This document shows, one piece after another, positions 25,239 through 34,440 of a DNA stretch of 64,000 nt. The stretch comes from Streptomyces roseolilacinus. Its GTDB lineage: Bacteria > Actinomycetota > Actinomycetes > Streptomycetales > Streptomycetaceae. The notes under the pieces were generated by a model. The model was not told the DNA's origin. It worked only from the letters and a program-made list of their open reading frames with translations, and searched no databases. The stretch covers positions 124,001 to 188,000 of the forward strand of contig NZ_BMSV01000001.1 in the NCBI RefSeq assembly GCF_014649335.1, given 5' to 3'. The first letter of the stretch is position 1. The number at the start of each line of letters is the position of its first letter. A program made the position numbers and the translations under genes.

Positions 25239-25541
25239 GTGAGTGCAGTGGGGGCCGCCGCGGTGGGCGCGGAGACGGAAGCCGGGTGGGGGTGGCGTAC
25301 GCGCGGGGCCGCCGGGACGAGCGCCGCCGGGGCGAGCGCCGTCGGGGCGGCCGCCGGTGTCGCGCGGACCGCCGCCGGGGGTGTCTCCCCGGGCCGCCGG
25401 GGGGCCGGCCGTCCGCGGACCCGGACCGCTCGCGCCGGTGGGCGCGGGGCGCGGTGGCCCGAGGCCGGTGCCCCGCTCGCAACCGGGGGTTCCCGCCCGC
25501 TGTTCCCGCTCGCCACCGGTGTCCTCGGCACCCTCGCTTAG
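25239..25541 (+). CDS. Possible small alanine/glycine-rich protein
   Basis: A 100-residue frame starting at GTG 25239 (VSAVGAAAVGAETEAGWG) and ending with TAG 25541, ten bases before the MinD-like gene. The stop codon overlaps that gene's AGGAG ribosome site, an arrangement seen in coupled genes. The composition is low-complexity (A, G, R, T) and no domain is seen, so it may be untranslated leader. Treat as doubtful. Confidence 0.3.
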   Translation: MSAVGAAAVGAETEAGWGWRTRGAAGTSAAGASAVGAAAGVARTAAGGVSPGRRGAGRPRTRTARAGGRGARWPEAGAPLATGGSRPLFPLATGVLGTLA

Positions 25542-25550
25542 GAGTACGGC

Positions 25551-26519
25551 ATGACTCACGGCGACCACCTGATGCGCAGGCCGTACGTGTCCCTGCCCGC
25601 GCCCGAATCCGTGCCCGTGGTCGACCCGCGGCTCGCGTCCGCCCTCGGGCGGCCCCAGCACGGCGACTCGGCGGCGCGGCGGGTCGGGCGGTCGCTGCGC
25701 GGGCTGGCCGCCTCCGCCGTCAAGGAGCCCGGGGAGCGCGGCCGCGGCGGGCCGGAGGTCCGGCTGCCGGTTCCCAGCGGGCGGGTCATCGCCGTGACGT
25801 CCATCCGCGGCGGGGTCGGCAAGTCGACGGTCGCCGCGCTCCTGGGGCGTACGTTCACCCGGCACCGGCCCGACCCGGTGCTGACCCTGGAGGCCGACGC
25901 CGCGCTGGGTACGCTCGCCGTGCGGATGGGCGCCCCGTCCGTACGGTGGTCCTGCCCCGAGCTGGCGCGGATCCTGACGCCCCGCATGGACCTGAACGAC
26001 ATCACCGGCTACCTCGTCCCCGTCGCCGACGGCGGCTGGCTGCTCCCGGCGAGCCAGGGCCGCGTCGGGCCGCCGCTGGACGTGCCGACGTACCGGACGG
26101 TGTCGCTGGCGCTGCGCCGCCACTTCGCGGTGACCGTCGTCGACTGCGAGACGCTGCCCGGTGAGGTCGCCCGTACGGCGATGGACACCGCGCACGCCCG
26201 GGTGATCGTCGCGCCGCGCACCGCGGAGGGCGTCAACGGCACGCGTGTGGTGCTGGACTGGCTGGGCGGGCTGCCGCACCGGCGGGCGATCGACAGCACC
26301 GTCGTCGTCCTGACGTCGGGCGCCCCCGACATGACCCTCGACCCGAAGACGGCCGTCGCGCACCTGCGGGAGCCGGGGGTGAGCGTGCTGACGCTGCCGT
26401 ACGACCGGCACCTCGCGCAGGGCGGGCCCATCCACACGGCCATGCTCGCCCAGGCCACGAACGACGCGGCCGTCGGCCTCGCCGGGGAGGCGCTGCGGAG
26501 GGCCCTCGGGGCGTGCTGA
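25551..26519 (+). CDS. MinD/ParA-like P-loop ATPase
   Basis: A 322-residue SIMIBI-class ATPase. The deviant Walker A box is SIRGGVGKSTVAALLG (near residue 84). A switch-like VVDCETLPGEVARTAMD and an AHARVIVAPRTAEGVN string follow in the order expected for MinD/ParA relatives. The first 75 residues are a proline/arginine-rich extension with no fold, common in actinobacterial proteins of this sort linked to secretion or cell-pole processes. No partner gene (ParB, MinE or a secretion ATPase) lies nearby. It converges on the substrate-binding gene with 19 bases between stops. Confidence 0.8.
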   Translation: MTHGDHLMRRPYVSLPAPESVPVVDPRLASALGRPQHGDSAARRVGRSLRGLAASAVKEPGERGRGGPEVRLPVPSGRVIAVTSIRGGVGKSTVAALLGRTFTRHRPDPVLTLEADAALGTLAVRMGAPSVRWSCPELARILTPRMDLNDITGYLVPVADGGWLLPASQGRVGPPLDVPTYRTVSLALRRHFAVTVVDCETLPGEVARTAMDTAHARVIVAPRTAEGVNGTRVVLDWLGGLPHRRAIDSTVVVLTSGAPDMTLDPKTAVAHLREPGVSVLTLPYDRHLAQGGPIHTAMLAQATNDAAVGLAGEALRRALGAC

Positions 26520-26538
26520 GGGCGGGGGGAGGGCGGGT

Positions 26539-27783
26539 TCAGCCGCTGCCGCACGCCGAGGGCAGCCACTCCGCCCGCCCGTGCCGCTCGCGGACCTCCT
26601 CCAGCACCGCCAGCCGCGCCGGCAGCTCCCCCGGGTCGGCCAGGAACCGCAGCGCCGCCTGGTGGAAGGCGTCGCGCATCGCCGGGGGCATCGCGTCGGA
26701 GGCGTCCCAGCAGCGCATCGTGCCGCGGCCGCGCAGGGTCGCGTCGATGCGTTCGGCCGTCGGGTCCCCGTCGTACGTGCCCGCCGGGACGGCCCGGTTG
26801 GCGGTGAAGCCCAGCTGGGTCGTGCCGGGGTCGGCGAGGTGGCGGACCAGCGCCCGCGCCTCGGGGGTGTCGTGCAGCATGGCCGCCAGGTCGCCGGACA
26901 CCTCCCACGCCGTCAGGTCCTGCCGGGCGCCGGGGATCACGGCCTTGGCGTGGACGTACCGGCCGCGGACCGCCGTCCAGTGCGCGCCGGAGCGGACGAA
27001 CGCCGCCTGGTGCTCCAGCCGTTCCCGCGCGCAGGCGGGGCGCTCGCCGCCCCACGGGTCCTGGTAGGGGGCGAGGAGCGCCCGCTCCACGCGCCTCCGG
27101 TCGCCCGCGCCGACGAGGTCGCCCCACGTCGTCCAGGCCCTGCGCACCGCCGGGTCCGTCCAGGGCAGCCGGCCCGTCGCCCACTTCTGGTACGTCTCCC
27201 AGCCGGCCTGCTGGAGCAGGACGTCCTCCACCCAGTCGGTGCCCGGCCAGCCGGACGTGGCACCGGACTCCAGGGCGAGGCACCACTCCCCCGGGTCCCG
27301 GGCGATGCGGGCGGCCTCGGCCTCCGTGAGGGCGCCGGGATGCCACACCATGCTCTTCAGGTCGGCCTTCACGGGGATCCAGTGGACGCCGCCCTTCAGT
27401 GCGGGCGCCCACCCCGGGTCGTAGTGGTCCGGGTCGAACAGGCCGTCCAGGGGCTTGAGCCGGCCCTGGGCCGCGTACGCCGCGAGCTCGCCCGGGCCCG
27501 GCATGATGACCACGTCGGGGGGCGTGCCGGACGCCACGTCGGCGGCGAGCACCTGGCTCTCGGCGGAGCTGCCCTGGTACACGACCCGGATGCGGTGCTT
27601 GCGCTCGAACGGTTCCAGCACGTCGCGGCGGAAGCGCTCCTCGTCGCCGCCGGTCCAGTTGCCCAGCACCGTGACGGAGCCCTTCCAGCGGCCCGTCCAC
27701 CACTGCGCGCCCACGGCCACGCAGGTGGCGAGCAGGACCAGGCAGAGCCCCACGATCGTGTACCGGCGCCGGCGGCCGCTCAT
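26539..27783 (-). CDS. Membrane-anchored extracellular substrate-binding protein (GlnH-like position)
   Basis: A 414-residue protein. Residues 9-30 (TIVGLCLVLLATCVAVGAQW) form a signal or anchor helix with no strict lipobox. The rest resembles ABC-type extracellular binding proteins of the SBP_bac_1 kind: VTVLGNWTGGDEERFRRDVL, PPDVVIMPGPGELAAYAAQG, GGVHWIPVKADLKSMVWHP, and a C-terminal helical lobe. No ABC permease or ATPase gene is adjacent, so it probably senses instead of importing. It is the last gene of a five-gene operon and overlaps the GlnX-like gene by 4 bases (ATGA). In mycobacteria a binding lipoprotein (GlnH) and GlnX are encoded beside pknG, which gives the working model here. 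Confidence 0.82.
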   Translation of the reverse strand: MSGRRRRYTIVGLCLVLLATCVAVGAQWWTGRWKGSVTVLGNWTGGDEERFRRDVLEPFERKHRIRVVYQGSSAESQVLAADVASGTPPDVVIMPGPGELAAYAAQGRLKPLDGLFDPDHYDPGWAPALKGGVHWIPVKADLKSMVWHPGALTEAEAARIARDPGEWCLALESGATSGWPGTDWVEDVLLQQAGWETYQKWATGRLPWTDPAVRRAWTTWGDLVGAGDRRRVERALLAPYQDPWGGERPACARERLEHQAAFVRSGAHWTAVRGRYVHAKAVIPGARQDLTAWEVSGDLAAMLHDTPEARALVRHLADPGTTQLGFTANRAVPAGTYDGDPTAERIDATLRGRGTMRCWDASDAMPPAMRDAFHQAALRFLADPGELPARLAVLEEVRERHGRAEWLPSACGSG

Positions 27784-28706
27784 CGGTGCCTCCGGACGCG
27801 GTACTCGGCGATGCGCGGCAGCAGGCCGCTCACGGTCAGGGCCACCAGGGCCACCCCTCCCACCAGGATCCCGTCGGACGCCGCCGCCCGTACGTCCGCG
27901 TCGGCCAGGTACTCCGCGACCCGTGCCCCGGCCGTCGCGATGCCGTCGCCGGTCGGCTCGCCCCTCAGCTCGCGCAGGGCGTCCGCGGTGCCGGCGCGCG
28001 TGCGGAGGGTGAGCCACACCAGGGTCGCGGCGCCCGCCGCCCACAGCGCCGTCGCGGCCAGCAGCGCCGGGTCGGCCAGGCGGCGGAAGCGGCTCCGGGT
28101 GAACCGCTGGGTCTCCCACAGGGCGGCGCACAGGAGGGTGAACAGCACGGCGGCGGCCGTCCAGGCGACGGTCAGCGGCCATCCGGGCGCGGCCTGCCGT
28201 TCGGCCACCTCCAGCTGCTCCTTCCGCAGTTCGGCGAGGCGGCCCATGATGTCCTCGTCCGTGTCGGGTGTCTCCAGGACGCGGTTCGCGTAGTGCAGGT
28301 AGGCGGCGCGCAGCGGGGAGCCGCCGGGTTCGCGGCCCGCCTGCTCGACCCAGCCGGAGTAGACGGCGATCAGTCCGGTGACGGTCTGCAGGGTGCGGCG
28401 GCCGTCGAGGCCGGTGACGTTCTCGGAGGCGGCCAGGGCGAGGGCCTGGTGGGCGACGGAGACGTGGGTGTGGAAGGTGCCCGTGCCCGCCCCTTGCAGG
28501 TCGGCCTCGGCGGCGGCGTCGCGGGCCTGGACCAGGGCGGACTCGGCGGTGTCGACGGCGAGGACGCCGGGCGCGCTGGACGCGGCGAGCCGGGCCGCGT
28601 CGTCGTGGACGGCGCGGAAGGCCCCGAAGGCCACGAGGGTGGTGGCCAGGCCGAGGACGAGCAGCCGCGACAGCCGGACGCGCAGGTCCCTCGCGGTGGT
28701 GCTCAC
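27780..28706 (-). CDS. Four-helix membrane protein, GlnX-like
   Basis: A 308-residue integral membrane protein. One N-terminal helix (LLVLGLATTLVAFGAFRAV) is followed by about 150 extracellular residues that are mainly helical, then three more helices (VAWTAAAVLFTLLCAALW, LAATALWAAGAATLVWLTL, ILVGGVALVALTVSGLL). This topology resembles mycobacterial GlnX, which links the binding protein GlnH to PknG. The GTG start overlaps the vWA gene stop and the end overlaps the binding-protein start, so all three are translationally coupled. Sequence identity to GlnX was not tested; the assignment rests on topology and context. Confidence 0.72.
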   Translation of the reverse strand: MSTTARDLRVRLSRLLVLGLATTLVAFGAFRAVHDDAARLAASSAPGVLAVDTAESALVQARDAAAEADLQGAGTGTFHTHVSVAHQALALAASENVTGLDGRRTLQTVTGLIAVYSGWVEQAGREPGGSPLRAAYLHYANRVLETPDTDEDIMGRLAELRKEQLEVAERQAAPGWPLTVAWTAAAVLFTLLCAALWETQRFTRSRFRRLADPALLAATALWAAGAATLVWLTLRTRAGTADALRELRGEPTGDGIATAGARVAEYLADADVRAAASDGILVGGVALVALTVSGLLPRIAEYRVRRHR

Positions 28707-30211
28707 GGCCGCTCCCGGAGCCGGTGGCCGCAGCGGGGGCAGAACCGGGCGGTGACCGGTGCCCGCCCGTCGCACGCCGGGCACGGGAGGGTGGCGGCGC
28801 CGGGGCCGGCCGCGGTGCCCGCGGTGGGCGGCCCGCCGGGGCCTTCCGGCGCGTCGCCGTCCTGTTCGGGGCCGTACGTGCTGTGGCTGCTGGTGGTGAT
28901 CAGGTGCTCGAAGTCGACGGGGGCCAGGTCGGGGCGGAGCCGGACCCGTCCGGCGGCGGCGTCGACGACCTCCACCAGCCGCGCGAAGTCGGCGAGCGGC
29001 CGGGCCGCGCCGACGGTGTGGGCGAGCCGGACCCCGCGGCCCAGGTGGTGTTCGGCGCGTTCTCGGTCGCCCCTGCGGTAGGCGTCGGCGGCGGCGGCGA
29101 CGGCCTGGCCGAGCTCCCCGTACAGCTGGAAGTGGGCGACCTGGGTGTCGGTGTGCCGGGAGAGCGCCGGGTCCTCCGTCCAGTGGACGACGCAGGGGCG
29201 CGGGGGCGGCAGGCGCACGCCGCGGTCGGCGGCGGGCAGCGCGAGGGAGACGACGGCCAGTTGCAGGTCCTCGCGCCGGGGGCGGCCGGTGGGGTCGGTG
29301 GAGAGGCACAGGTGGTACCGGCGGGTCTCGTCGCCCCAGGCGCGGGTGGTGAAGCGGTGCGTGCCGCCGGGCTCGGGCCGGCCGGCGGGCTCCAGGTCGG
29401 CCTCCGTGGGGAACACCTGCTTGAGGTAGCGGACCGTGGTGCCCGGTACGGGCGTGACCTCGACGGTCAGCTCGGGGACGGCCTTGGTGAGCAGGCGGGC
29501 GGTCAGCTTCTCGTACTCGCCGGGCAGCGCGGACTCCTCCCGTACGGCGCCGACACCGCCGTGCAGCCGGCGGGCGATGCGCAGCAGTTCCTGGGCGTCC
29601 CAGCCGTCGCCGATGCCCCAGGCGTCGCAGACGAAGCGGCCTTCCCAGGTGTCGAGCACGGCGTCGAGCGGCATCTCGCTGTCGTGCTGGTTCTTGCCGT
29701 CCGTCAGGAGCAGGACGTGCCCGATGGGCGCGTCCTGCTCGGTGAGGAGCCGTCCGGCCAGGTCGAGCCAGGCGCCGATGCAGGTGCCGCCGCCGGCCAC
29801 CAGGCCGTGGACGGCGGACTCGGCGCGGCGGCGGTGCCCGGCGGACGCGGCGGCCATGCGCGGCGCCGCCGGGTAGGCCATGGCGGCTCCCTCGGTGCCC
29901 TGGACGACGGCGAACGGGGTGCCGGCCGGCAGCATCCGGATCGCGGCGGCGGCGGCCTGGCGGGCGGCGCGGAACTTCTCCTGCGGCCAGGTCATCGAGC
30001 TGGAGCAGTCGACGACCAGCACCTCGGCGAGCAGCGGGCCGCGGTCCCCGCCCCCGGTGCCGTCCACCGCGCCGCCCGTGCCGTCGACGCGGACGGTCAG
30101 CACGACGTGCATCTCCTGTTCGCGGGCCTCCGTGGACAGGTACTTCCACTGGCTGATCTCCAGGTCGGCCGTGGCTCTCGCCGTGCCGCCCGCGGTGCTG
30201 TCCGGCGTCAT
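28703..30211 (-). CDS. von Willebrand A-domain protein with C-terminal zinc ribbon
   Basis: A 502-residue cytoplasmic protein with no signal. The vWA domain (about residues 60-235) has a MIDAS-type VVDCSSSMTW and later GGGTCIGAW and LLLTDGKNQHD, so it probably binds a metal and a protein ligand. A beta-rich middle (VTPVPGTTVRYLKQVFPTE) and a helical part with paired repeats follow (AAAADAYRRGDRERAEHHLG). The end is a zinc ribbon, CPACDGRAPVTARFCPRCGH. A possible kinase target is the threonine/serine-rich ITTSSHSTYGPEQD before the ribbon. It lies between the PknG-like kinase and the GlnX-like gene, like the phosphoprotein partners of other kinase modules. Confidence 0.85.
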   Translation of the reverse strand: MTPDSTAGGTARATADLEISQWKYLSTEAREQEMHVVLTVRVDGTGGAVDGTGGGDRGPLLAEVLVVDCSSSMTWPQEKFRAARQAAAAAIRMLPAGTPFAVVQGTEGAAMAYPAAPRMAAASAGHRRRAESAVHGLVAGGGTCIGAWLDLAGRLLTEQDAPIGHVLLLTDGKNQHDSEMPLDAVLDTWEGRFVCDAWGIGDGWDAQELLRIARRLHGGVGAVREESALPGEYEKLTARLLTKAVPELTVEVTPVPGTTVRYLKQVFPTEADLEPAGRPEPGGTHRFTTRAWGDETRRYHLCLSTDPTGRPRREDLQLAVVSLALPAADRGVRLPPPRPCVVHWTEDPALSRHTDTQVAHFQLYGELGQAVAAAADAYRRGDRERAEHHLGRGVRLAHTVGAARPLADFARLVEVVDAAAGRVRLRPDLAPVDFEHLITTSSHSTYGPEQDGDAPEGPGGPPTAGTAAGPGAATLPCPACDGRAPVTARFCPRCGHRLRERP

Positions 30212-30301
30212 GTCCCTCGCGTCCCCCTCGTCGCGTGCGTTCGCCCCCGCGGCCGTCCGCCGGCCGCGCTCGTCCGTTCCTCGCGGCCGTCCTCCGGGCC
30301 C

Positions 30302-30385
30302 GTTCGCCTTCCGTGCTCGTTCGTCTCGGTGCTCGTTCGCCTTCCGTGCCCGTTCGTCTCGGTGCTCGTGTTCGACTCGGTGCCC
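30302..30385. repeat. 33-bp tandem repeat between vWA and kinase genes
   Basis: Two near-identical 33-base units (30302-30334 and 30335-30367) of the form GTTCGCCTTCCGTGC then TCGTTCGTCTCGGTGCTC, followed by a shortened third unit. They occupy the 210-bp spacer, the only real gap inside the operon. A separate start site or an RNA structure could lie here. Confidence 0.65.
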
Positions 30386-30421
30386 GTCTCCCCCGGCGTG
30401 TCGTGGTCCCGTGCGGGCCCC

Positions 30422-32731
30422 TCAGACCCGCTGCCTCCCCCGGCGGCCCGCCCGTGGGAGCCGCAGGCGCGGTGGCGGGAGGACCGCGTACGACCGGTCC
30501 AGCAGGTCGCCCCGCAGGTCGCCGTCGTGCGCCTGGTCGGCGAGGGCCCGCAGGGAGCGGGAGAGCAGGCCGCTCAGCGCCGGGACGCTGTCCTCGGGGC
30601 CGAGCACCTCGCCCGCGGGGAAGCCGATCCCCCACCCGCCGGGCGGCCGGCAGGCGAGCGCGTTCTCCCGCACCTCGGTGACGAGGCGGGCCCGGGCGGC
30701 GGCGTCCTCGCCGGTGCGGGCCGACTCGGCGAGCCGGTCGGCCGCCCCGCGCAGGTCCGCCGCGGTGGGGCCGCCGCCCGGCAGCCGGCCGGCGAGCACC
30801 CGGACGGCGGCGACGCGGGCCGCGTCGTGGTGGCGGGAGGTGGTGGGCACCTCGTCCAGGACGGCGACGGCTCCCCGCCGGTCGCCGCGCCGCAGGTGGA
30901 CCCGCACCAGGCCGAACGCCGCGCTGCCCTGCGTGCGGTCGCGCTGCCAGACCGCCTCGTAGTAGTCCCGCGTCCGCTGCTCGTCGGCGTCGAGGTACTC
31001 GGCGCAGTAGCCGAGCGCCAGTTTGGGCGCCCACTCGCCGGGCAGCGCCGCGTACACGGCCGCGAACTCCTCCTCCGCCGCGCGTACCTGGCCCTCCGCC
31101 AGGCGCAGCAGCCCGCGGTGCCAGGGGATCCGCCAGTCGTACTCGTCCGCGCCCAGCCGCCCGGCGGTGCCCAGCCACCGTTCGGCCTCGCCGGGCGCGC
31201 CCCGGTCGGCGTAGGCGCGGCACAGCCACAGCGCGGTCTCGACGGTGCCGAACGCCGGGTCGTGCGCGGCCTGTTCGGCGATGCGCCCGGGGCTGCGGGC
31301 GGCGAGTCCGGCGAGGAGGGCGGCGGCCGGGTCGTCCGGGTCGGGGAGGGGGACGGGCAGGCCCCGCGCGGCCTCCCGCGGGTCCGGCGCCCGTACGGGG
31401 AGGGTGCGGGGTCCGTCCGGGGCGGCGGTCCAGTGGCCGAGGTCCGGGGGCGTGCCGAGGGCGGAGCCGAACAGCGCCGCGGTGGGCGCGAACCGGGTGG
31501 ACCGCTCGGGGTACGGCTCGTGCCAGGTCAGGGCCTGGTGTTCGCGCAGCACCTCCCACAGCTGGCGGGACATCTCGGCGGCCGACGCGAAGCGGGCGGC
31601 CGGCTCGGGGTGGGTGGCGCGGCGGACGAGCGCGTCGAAGGAGCGGGCGGCGAGCCCGGAGGCGGGGGTGGCGCGGGTGGCGAGGGCCTGGAGGGTGCGG
31701 CCGACGGTGTACAGGTCGGTGTCGACGTGGAAGCCGCGCCGGTCGCGCTCCCGTTTCGGCGGCGCGTAGTCGCGGGTGTAGACGAGCCCGGAGGCGCGGT
31801 CGTCGACGCGGCGGATGGCGCCGAGGTCGATGACCTTGATGTCGCGGCCGTAGTGGATGACGTTGTCGGGCTTCATGTCGCAGTAGAGGAGGCCCTGGTC
31901 GTGGAGGTACTCCAGCGCGCCGAGGATCTTGCAGCCGTACGTGAGGACGTGGTCGATCCCGAAGGGCCGGCCGAAGGTCTCCGTCAGCTCCTCGTCGGAG
32001 GCGTAGCGGATCCAGGCGAGGGAGCGGCCGGCGATGTACTCCATGACGATGTAGCCGGTCGGCTCGTCGTCGCCGGGCGCCTGGTGCTGGACGTAGGTGA
32101 TGATCCGGACGATGTCCCGGTGGTGGAGGGTGGTGAGGGAGCGGCGCTCCTCGACGGCGGAGCGGCGGGCGACGGCGTCGCTGGTGTTGATGAGGCCCTT
32201 GAGGACGACGAGGTGGTCGGGGACCTTGGTGTCCTCCGCGAGGTAGACCCAGCCGAGTCCGCCGGCCGCGAGGTAGCCCAGGACGCGGTAGTGGCCGCCG
32301 ACGGTGTCGCCGGGGCGCAGGCGGGGCTCGAAGGAGTACGGGCGGCCGCACTCGGGGCAGAAGCCGTGGTCGGGGGCGGGGCCGCCGTCGTAGCCGATGC
32401 CGATGGTGCCGGTGCAGTTCTCGAAGCCGCAGCGGCGGCCGCCGGTGGGCGGGCGGGCGGTGGTGCCGGCCGCCACCCCGGGGTCGGGGGCGGTGATGTG
32501 CGGGAGGAGGACGAGGCCGTCGCGGTCGAGCGGGGCCGGGCCGGCGGGGGCCGCGGGGCGCGGGGCGGCGGGCTCCGGTGCGGTGGGGGCGAAGGGGGGA
32601 GGCTCGGGGACGGTGGGCGCGGGGGCGGCCAGGGCGGGGGGCAGCCGGTGGCAGGTGTCGCAGAAGCCGGTGACCATGAGCGTGCCGGTGCAGCCGGCCC
32701 GGGTGCAGGGCGTGGGGGCGGGTGTCGTCAT
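30422..32731 (-). CDS. PknG-like serine/threonine kinase with zinc ribbons and TPR tail
   Basis: A 769-residue soluble kinase. Two cysteine clusters precede the kinase (CTRAGCTGTLMVTGFCDTC, then CGFENCTGTIG ... FCPECGRPYSF), in the place of the rubredoxin-like part of PknG. The kinase shows the glycine loop YLAAGGLGWVY, lysine in VVLKGLIN, catalytic YCDMKPDNVIHY (near residue 283) and IDLGAIRR in place of DFG, as in PknG. The rest (TAALFGSALG ... ALPGEWAPKLALGYCAEYLD) is a PknG-type TPR region. ATG 32731 overlaps the trypsin gene stop. Mycobacterial PknG senses amino acids through GlnH/GlnX, and the same neighbours are encoded downstream here. Confidence 0.9.
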   Translation of the reverse strand: MTTPAPTPCTRAGCTGTLMVTGFCDTCHRLPPALAAPAPTVPEPPPFAPTAPEPAAPRPAAPAGPAPLDRDGLVLLPHITAPDPGVAAGTTARPPTGGRRCGFENCTGTIGIGYDGGPAPDHGFCPECGRPYSFEPRLRPGDTVGGHYRVLGYLAAGGLGWVYLAEDTKVPDHLVVLKGLINTSDAVARRSAVEERRSLTTLHHRDIVRIITYVQHQAPGDDEPTGYIVMEYIAGRSLAWIRYASDEELTETFGRPFGIDHVLTYGCKILGALEYLHDQGLLYCDMKPDNVIHYGRDIKVIDLGAIRRVDDRASGLVYTRDYAPPKRERDRRGFHVDTDLYTVGRTLQALATRATPASGLAARSFDALVRRATHPEPAARFASAAEMSRQLWEVLREHQALTWHEPYPERSTRFAPTAALFGSALGTPPDLGHWTAAPDGPRTLPVRAPDPREAARGLPVPLPDPDDPAAALLAGLAARSPGRIAEQAAHDPAFGTVETALWLCRAYADRGAPGEAERWLGTAGRLGADEYDWRIPWHRGLLRLAEGQVRAAEEEFAAVYAALPGEWAPKLALGYCAEYLDADEQRTRDYYEAVWQRDRTQGSAAFGLVRVHLRRGDRRGAVAVLDEVPTTSRHHDAARVAAVRVLAGRLPGGGPTAADLRGAADRLAESARTGEDAAARARLVTEVRENALACRPPGGWGIGFPAGEVLGPEDSVPALSGLLSRSLRALADQAHDGDLRGDLLDRSYAVLPPPRLRLPRAGRRGRQRV

Positions 32732-34440
32732 GACGGCGCGGCACCTCCCCGGTCCCGCTCGTGCCCGGCGCGGTCGACGCGCTCGACGAGGTGGGTGTAC
32801 GCGTCGACGGCCTCCTCGGCGGCGCGCACGTCGCAGGGCCGGGCGCGCAGCAGCCGGTGGGCGCGCCGGTGGAGGGTGTCGGCCTCCAGGTCCTCGGCGC
32901 CTTCGGTGAGGCCGCGGTGGAGGGCGTGGTAGCCGTCGAGGCGGCCGATGAGCTCGCCGCGGCGGCGGCACAGGGCGTCGAGGCGGCCGGCGGCGGCGTG
33001 GAGGCGGGTGCTCAGCCGGTCGGTGAGCCGTTCGAACGAGGCCAGGTCGGGGCCCTCGCCGGGCGCGGGGGGCCGTTCGGCGGTGAGGAGGTGCAGGGCG
33101 CCGCCGGCCCGGTAGAGGGCGTCGTGGACAGCCTCGGGGTCGTCGGCCCGTACGGTGGCCATGGCGTCGCCCAGGGACGCGGCGAGCGGTCCGGTGATCT
33201 CCCGGAGGCGGGCGACGAGGCGGGCGCGGCGCTCCTGGGCGGGCCGGGTGACCAGGTCGGACCAGGCGCGTTCGTAGCAGGTGCCGGTGTCGTGGAAGAC
33301 GAGGAGGAGGCGGCTGCCGCGCTCCCGCAGGACGGCGAGGAGGTCGAGGAGGGCGGGCGGGTCGACGGCCCGGTCGACGCCGACGACGACGAGGGTGAGG
33401 GTGACGCCGCCGGTCCTGATCCGCTCGGCGGCGGGGTCGGCGGGGTGCTGCCAGAGGCCCATGCGTTCCGCGATGCGCTCGGCCGTCTCGGCGGCGGTGC
33501 TGCCGGTGACGTCCAGGGCCAGGTCGTGGCCGCCCGCGGAGGGGACGGTGCCGGGCGGGTCGAGGGAGGCCCGGTCGACGGAGGCGGTGGTGCGTAACTC
33601 GCGGTCGGCGAGGGTGATGGCGCGGCGCAGGGTCGCGGCGCGGGCGTGGTCCCCGGGGCGTACGAGGCTGATCTTCACCTGCTCCCCGTCGCCCCGCAGC
33701 CAGGCGGCGAGGCGCTGCGCGAACGGCTCGTCGAGGGCCGGTGCGGGGGGCTCGCCACCGGTGCGGGAGCGGAGCCGGTCGTCGACGGCGGTGCGGCCGC
33801 GGGTCCACGCGGCGACCTGCGGCAGGTGCCGGACGATGGTCTCGGCGGGGCTCATGAACGAGAACGAGTTGCCGTGCCGGTCGCGCAGGCCGGTGAGGAC
33901 GATGCCGATGACCTCGCCGGTCAGGTCGTCGACGACGCCGGCGCCGCTGCAGCCGGGGCTGGCCAGTTCGCCGGGGGTCTGCGGGCCGAGCTGGACCTGC
34001 CCGTCGCGGCCGCAGCCGCCGATGATGGTGGCGCGGAACCAGATGCCGCCGTTGTGCTCGTAGGGGAAGCCGTACATGCGGACCGCGCGGTTCGGCGCGG
34101 ACAGCCGGTGGAGGGAGACCGGTTCGTGGGCGGGCCTGGGGTGTTCGAGCCGGAGGAGGGCCACGTCGCCGCTGGGGTCGTCGTCCGCGTCGCGGGTCTC
34201 GGGGACGTACGCGTCCTCGTCGACCCGGGCGGTGACGGTGGGGACGTCGGGCCCGGGCGCGCCGACGAACTCGGCGGTCACGTGCGCGCCGGGGGCGACG
34301 ACATGGGCGCAGGTGAGGACGCGGTCGGGGGCCAACAGGACGCCCGCGCCCGCGATTTCGCCGTTGCTCCACCGGATGCGGACCGCCCACGGCGGGGTCT
34401 TCGAGGAAGGATCGACGCTGATACCCCCGTCAGCAACCAT
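32728..34440 (-). CDS. Trypsin-like peptidase fused to a conflict-system-type helical/ATPase-like region
   Basis: A 570-residue cytoplasmic protein. Residues 1-220 are a chymotrypsin fold with catalytic His in LTCAHVV (near 44), Asp in GDVALLRL (near 91) and Ser in PGCSGAGVVDD (near 163). The next 200 residues look like a P-loop NTPase core (ISLVRPGDHARAATLRRAIT, then Walker B-like TLVVVGVDRAVD) but have no GKS/T Walker A. A helical end with LYRAGGALHLLTAERPP and LCRRRGELIGRLDGYH follows, similar in kind to the VMAP-like regions described next to trypsin and vWA domains. It leads the operon, so a cleavage or scaffold step upstream of the kinase is plausible. Confidence 0.82.
   Translation of the reverse strand: MVADGGISVDPSSKTPPWAVRIRWSNGEIAGAGVLLAPDRVLTCAHVVAPGAHVTAEFVGAPGPDVPTVTARVDEDAYVPETRDADDDPSGDVALLRLEHPRPAHEPVSLHRLSAPNRAVRMYGFPYEHNGGIWFRATIIGGCGRDGQVQLGPQTPGELASPGCSGAGVVDDLTGEVIGIVLTGLRDRHGNSFSFMSPAETIVRHLPQVAAWTRGRTAVDDRLRSRTGGEPPAPALDEPFAQRLAAWLRGDGEQVKISLVRPGDHARAATLRRAITLADRELRTTASVDRASLDPPGTVPSAGGHDLALDVTGSTAAETAERIAERMGLWQHPADPAAERIRTGGVTLTLVVVGVDRAVDPPALLDLLAVLRERGSRLLLVFHDTGTCYERAWSDLVTRPAQERRARLVARLREITGPLAASLGDAMATVRADDPEAVHDALYRAGGALHLLTAERPPAPGEGPDLASFERLTDRLSTRLHAAAGRLDALCRRRGELIGRLDGYHALHRGLTEGAEDLEADTLHRRAHRLLRARPCDVRAAEEAVDAYTHLVERVDRAGHERDRGGAAPS

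Noticed and set aside
27780..32744. A 1,654-codon open frame on the minus strand across the vWA and kinase genes
   Set aside because: In its upper part it encodes proline/arginine/glycine shadow sequence of other frames. Only its last 309 codons, from GTG 28706, are a real gene.
28724..32932. A 1,402-codon open frame on the plus strand
   Set aside because: It is antisense to the kinase and vWA genes with low-complexity G/A/V/R content. High GC leaves few stop codons in such frames.
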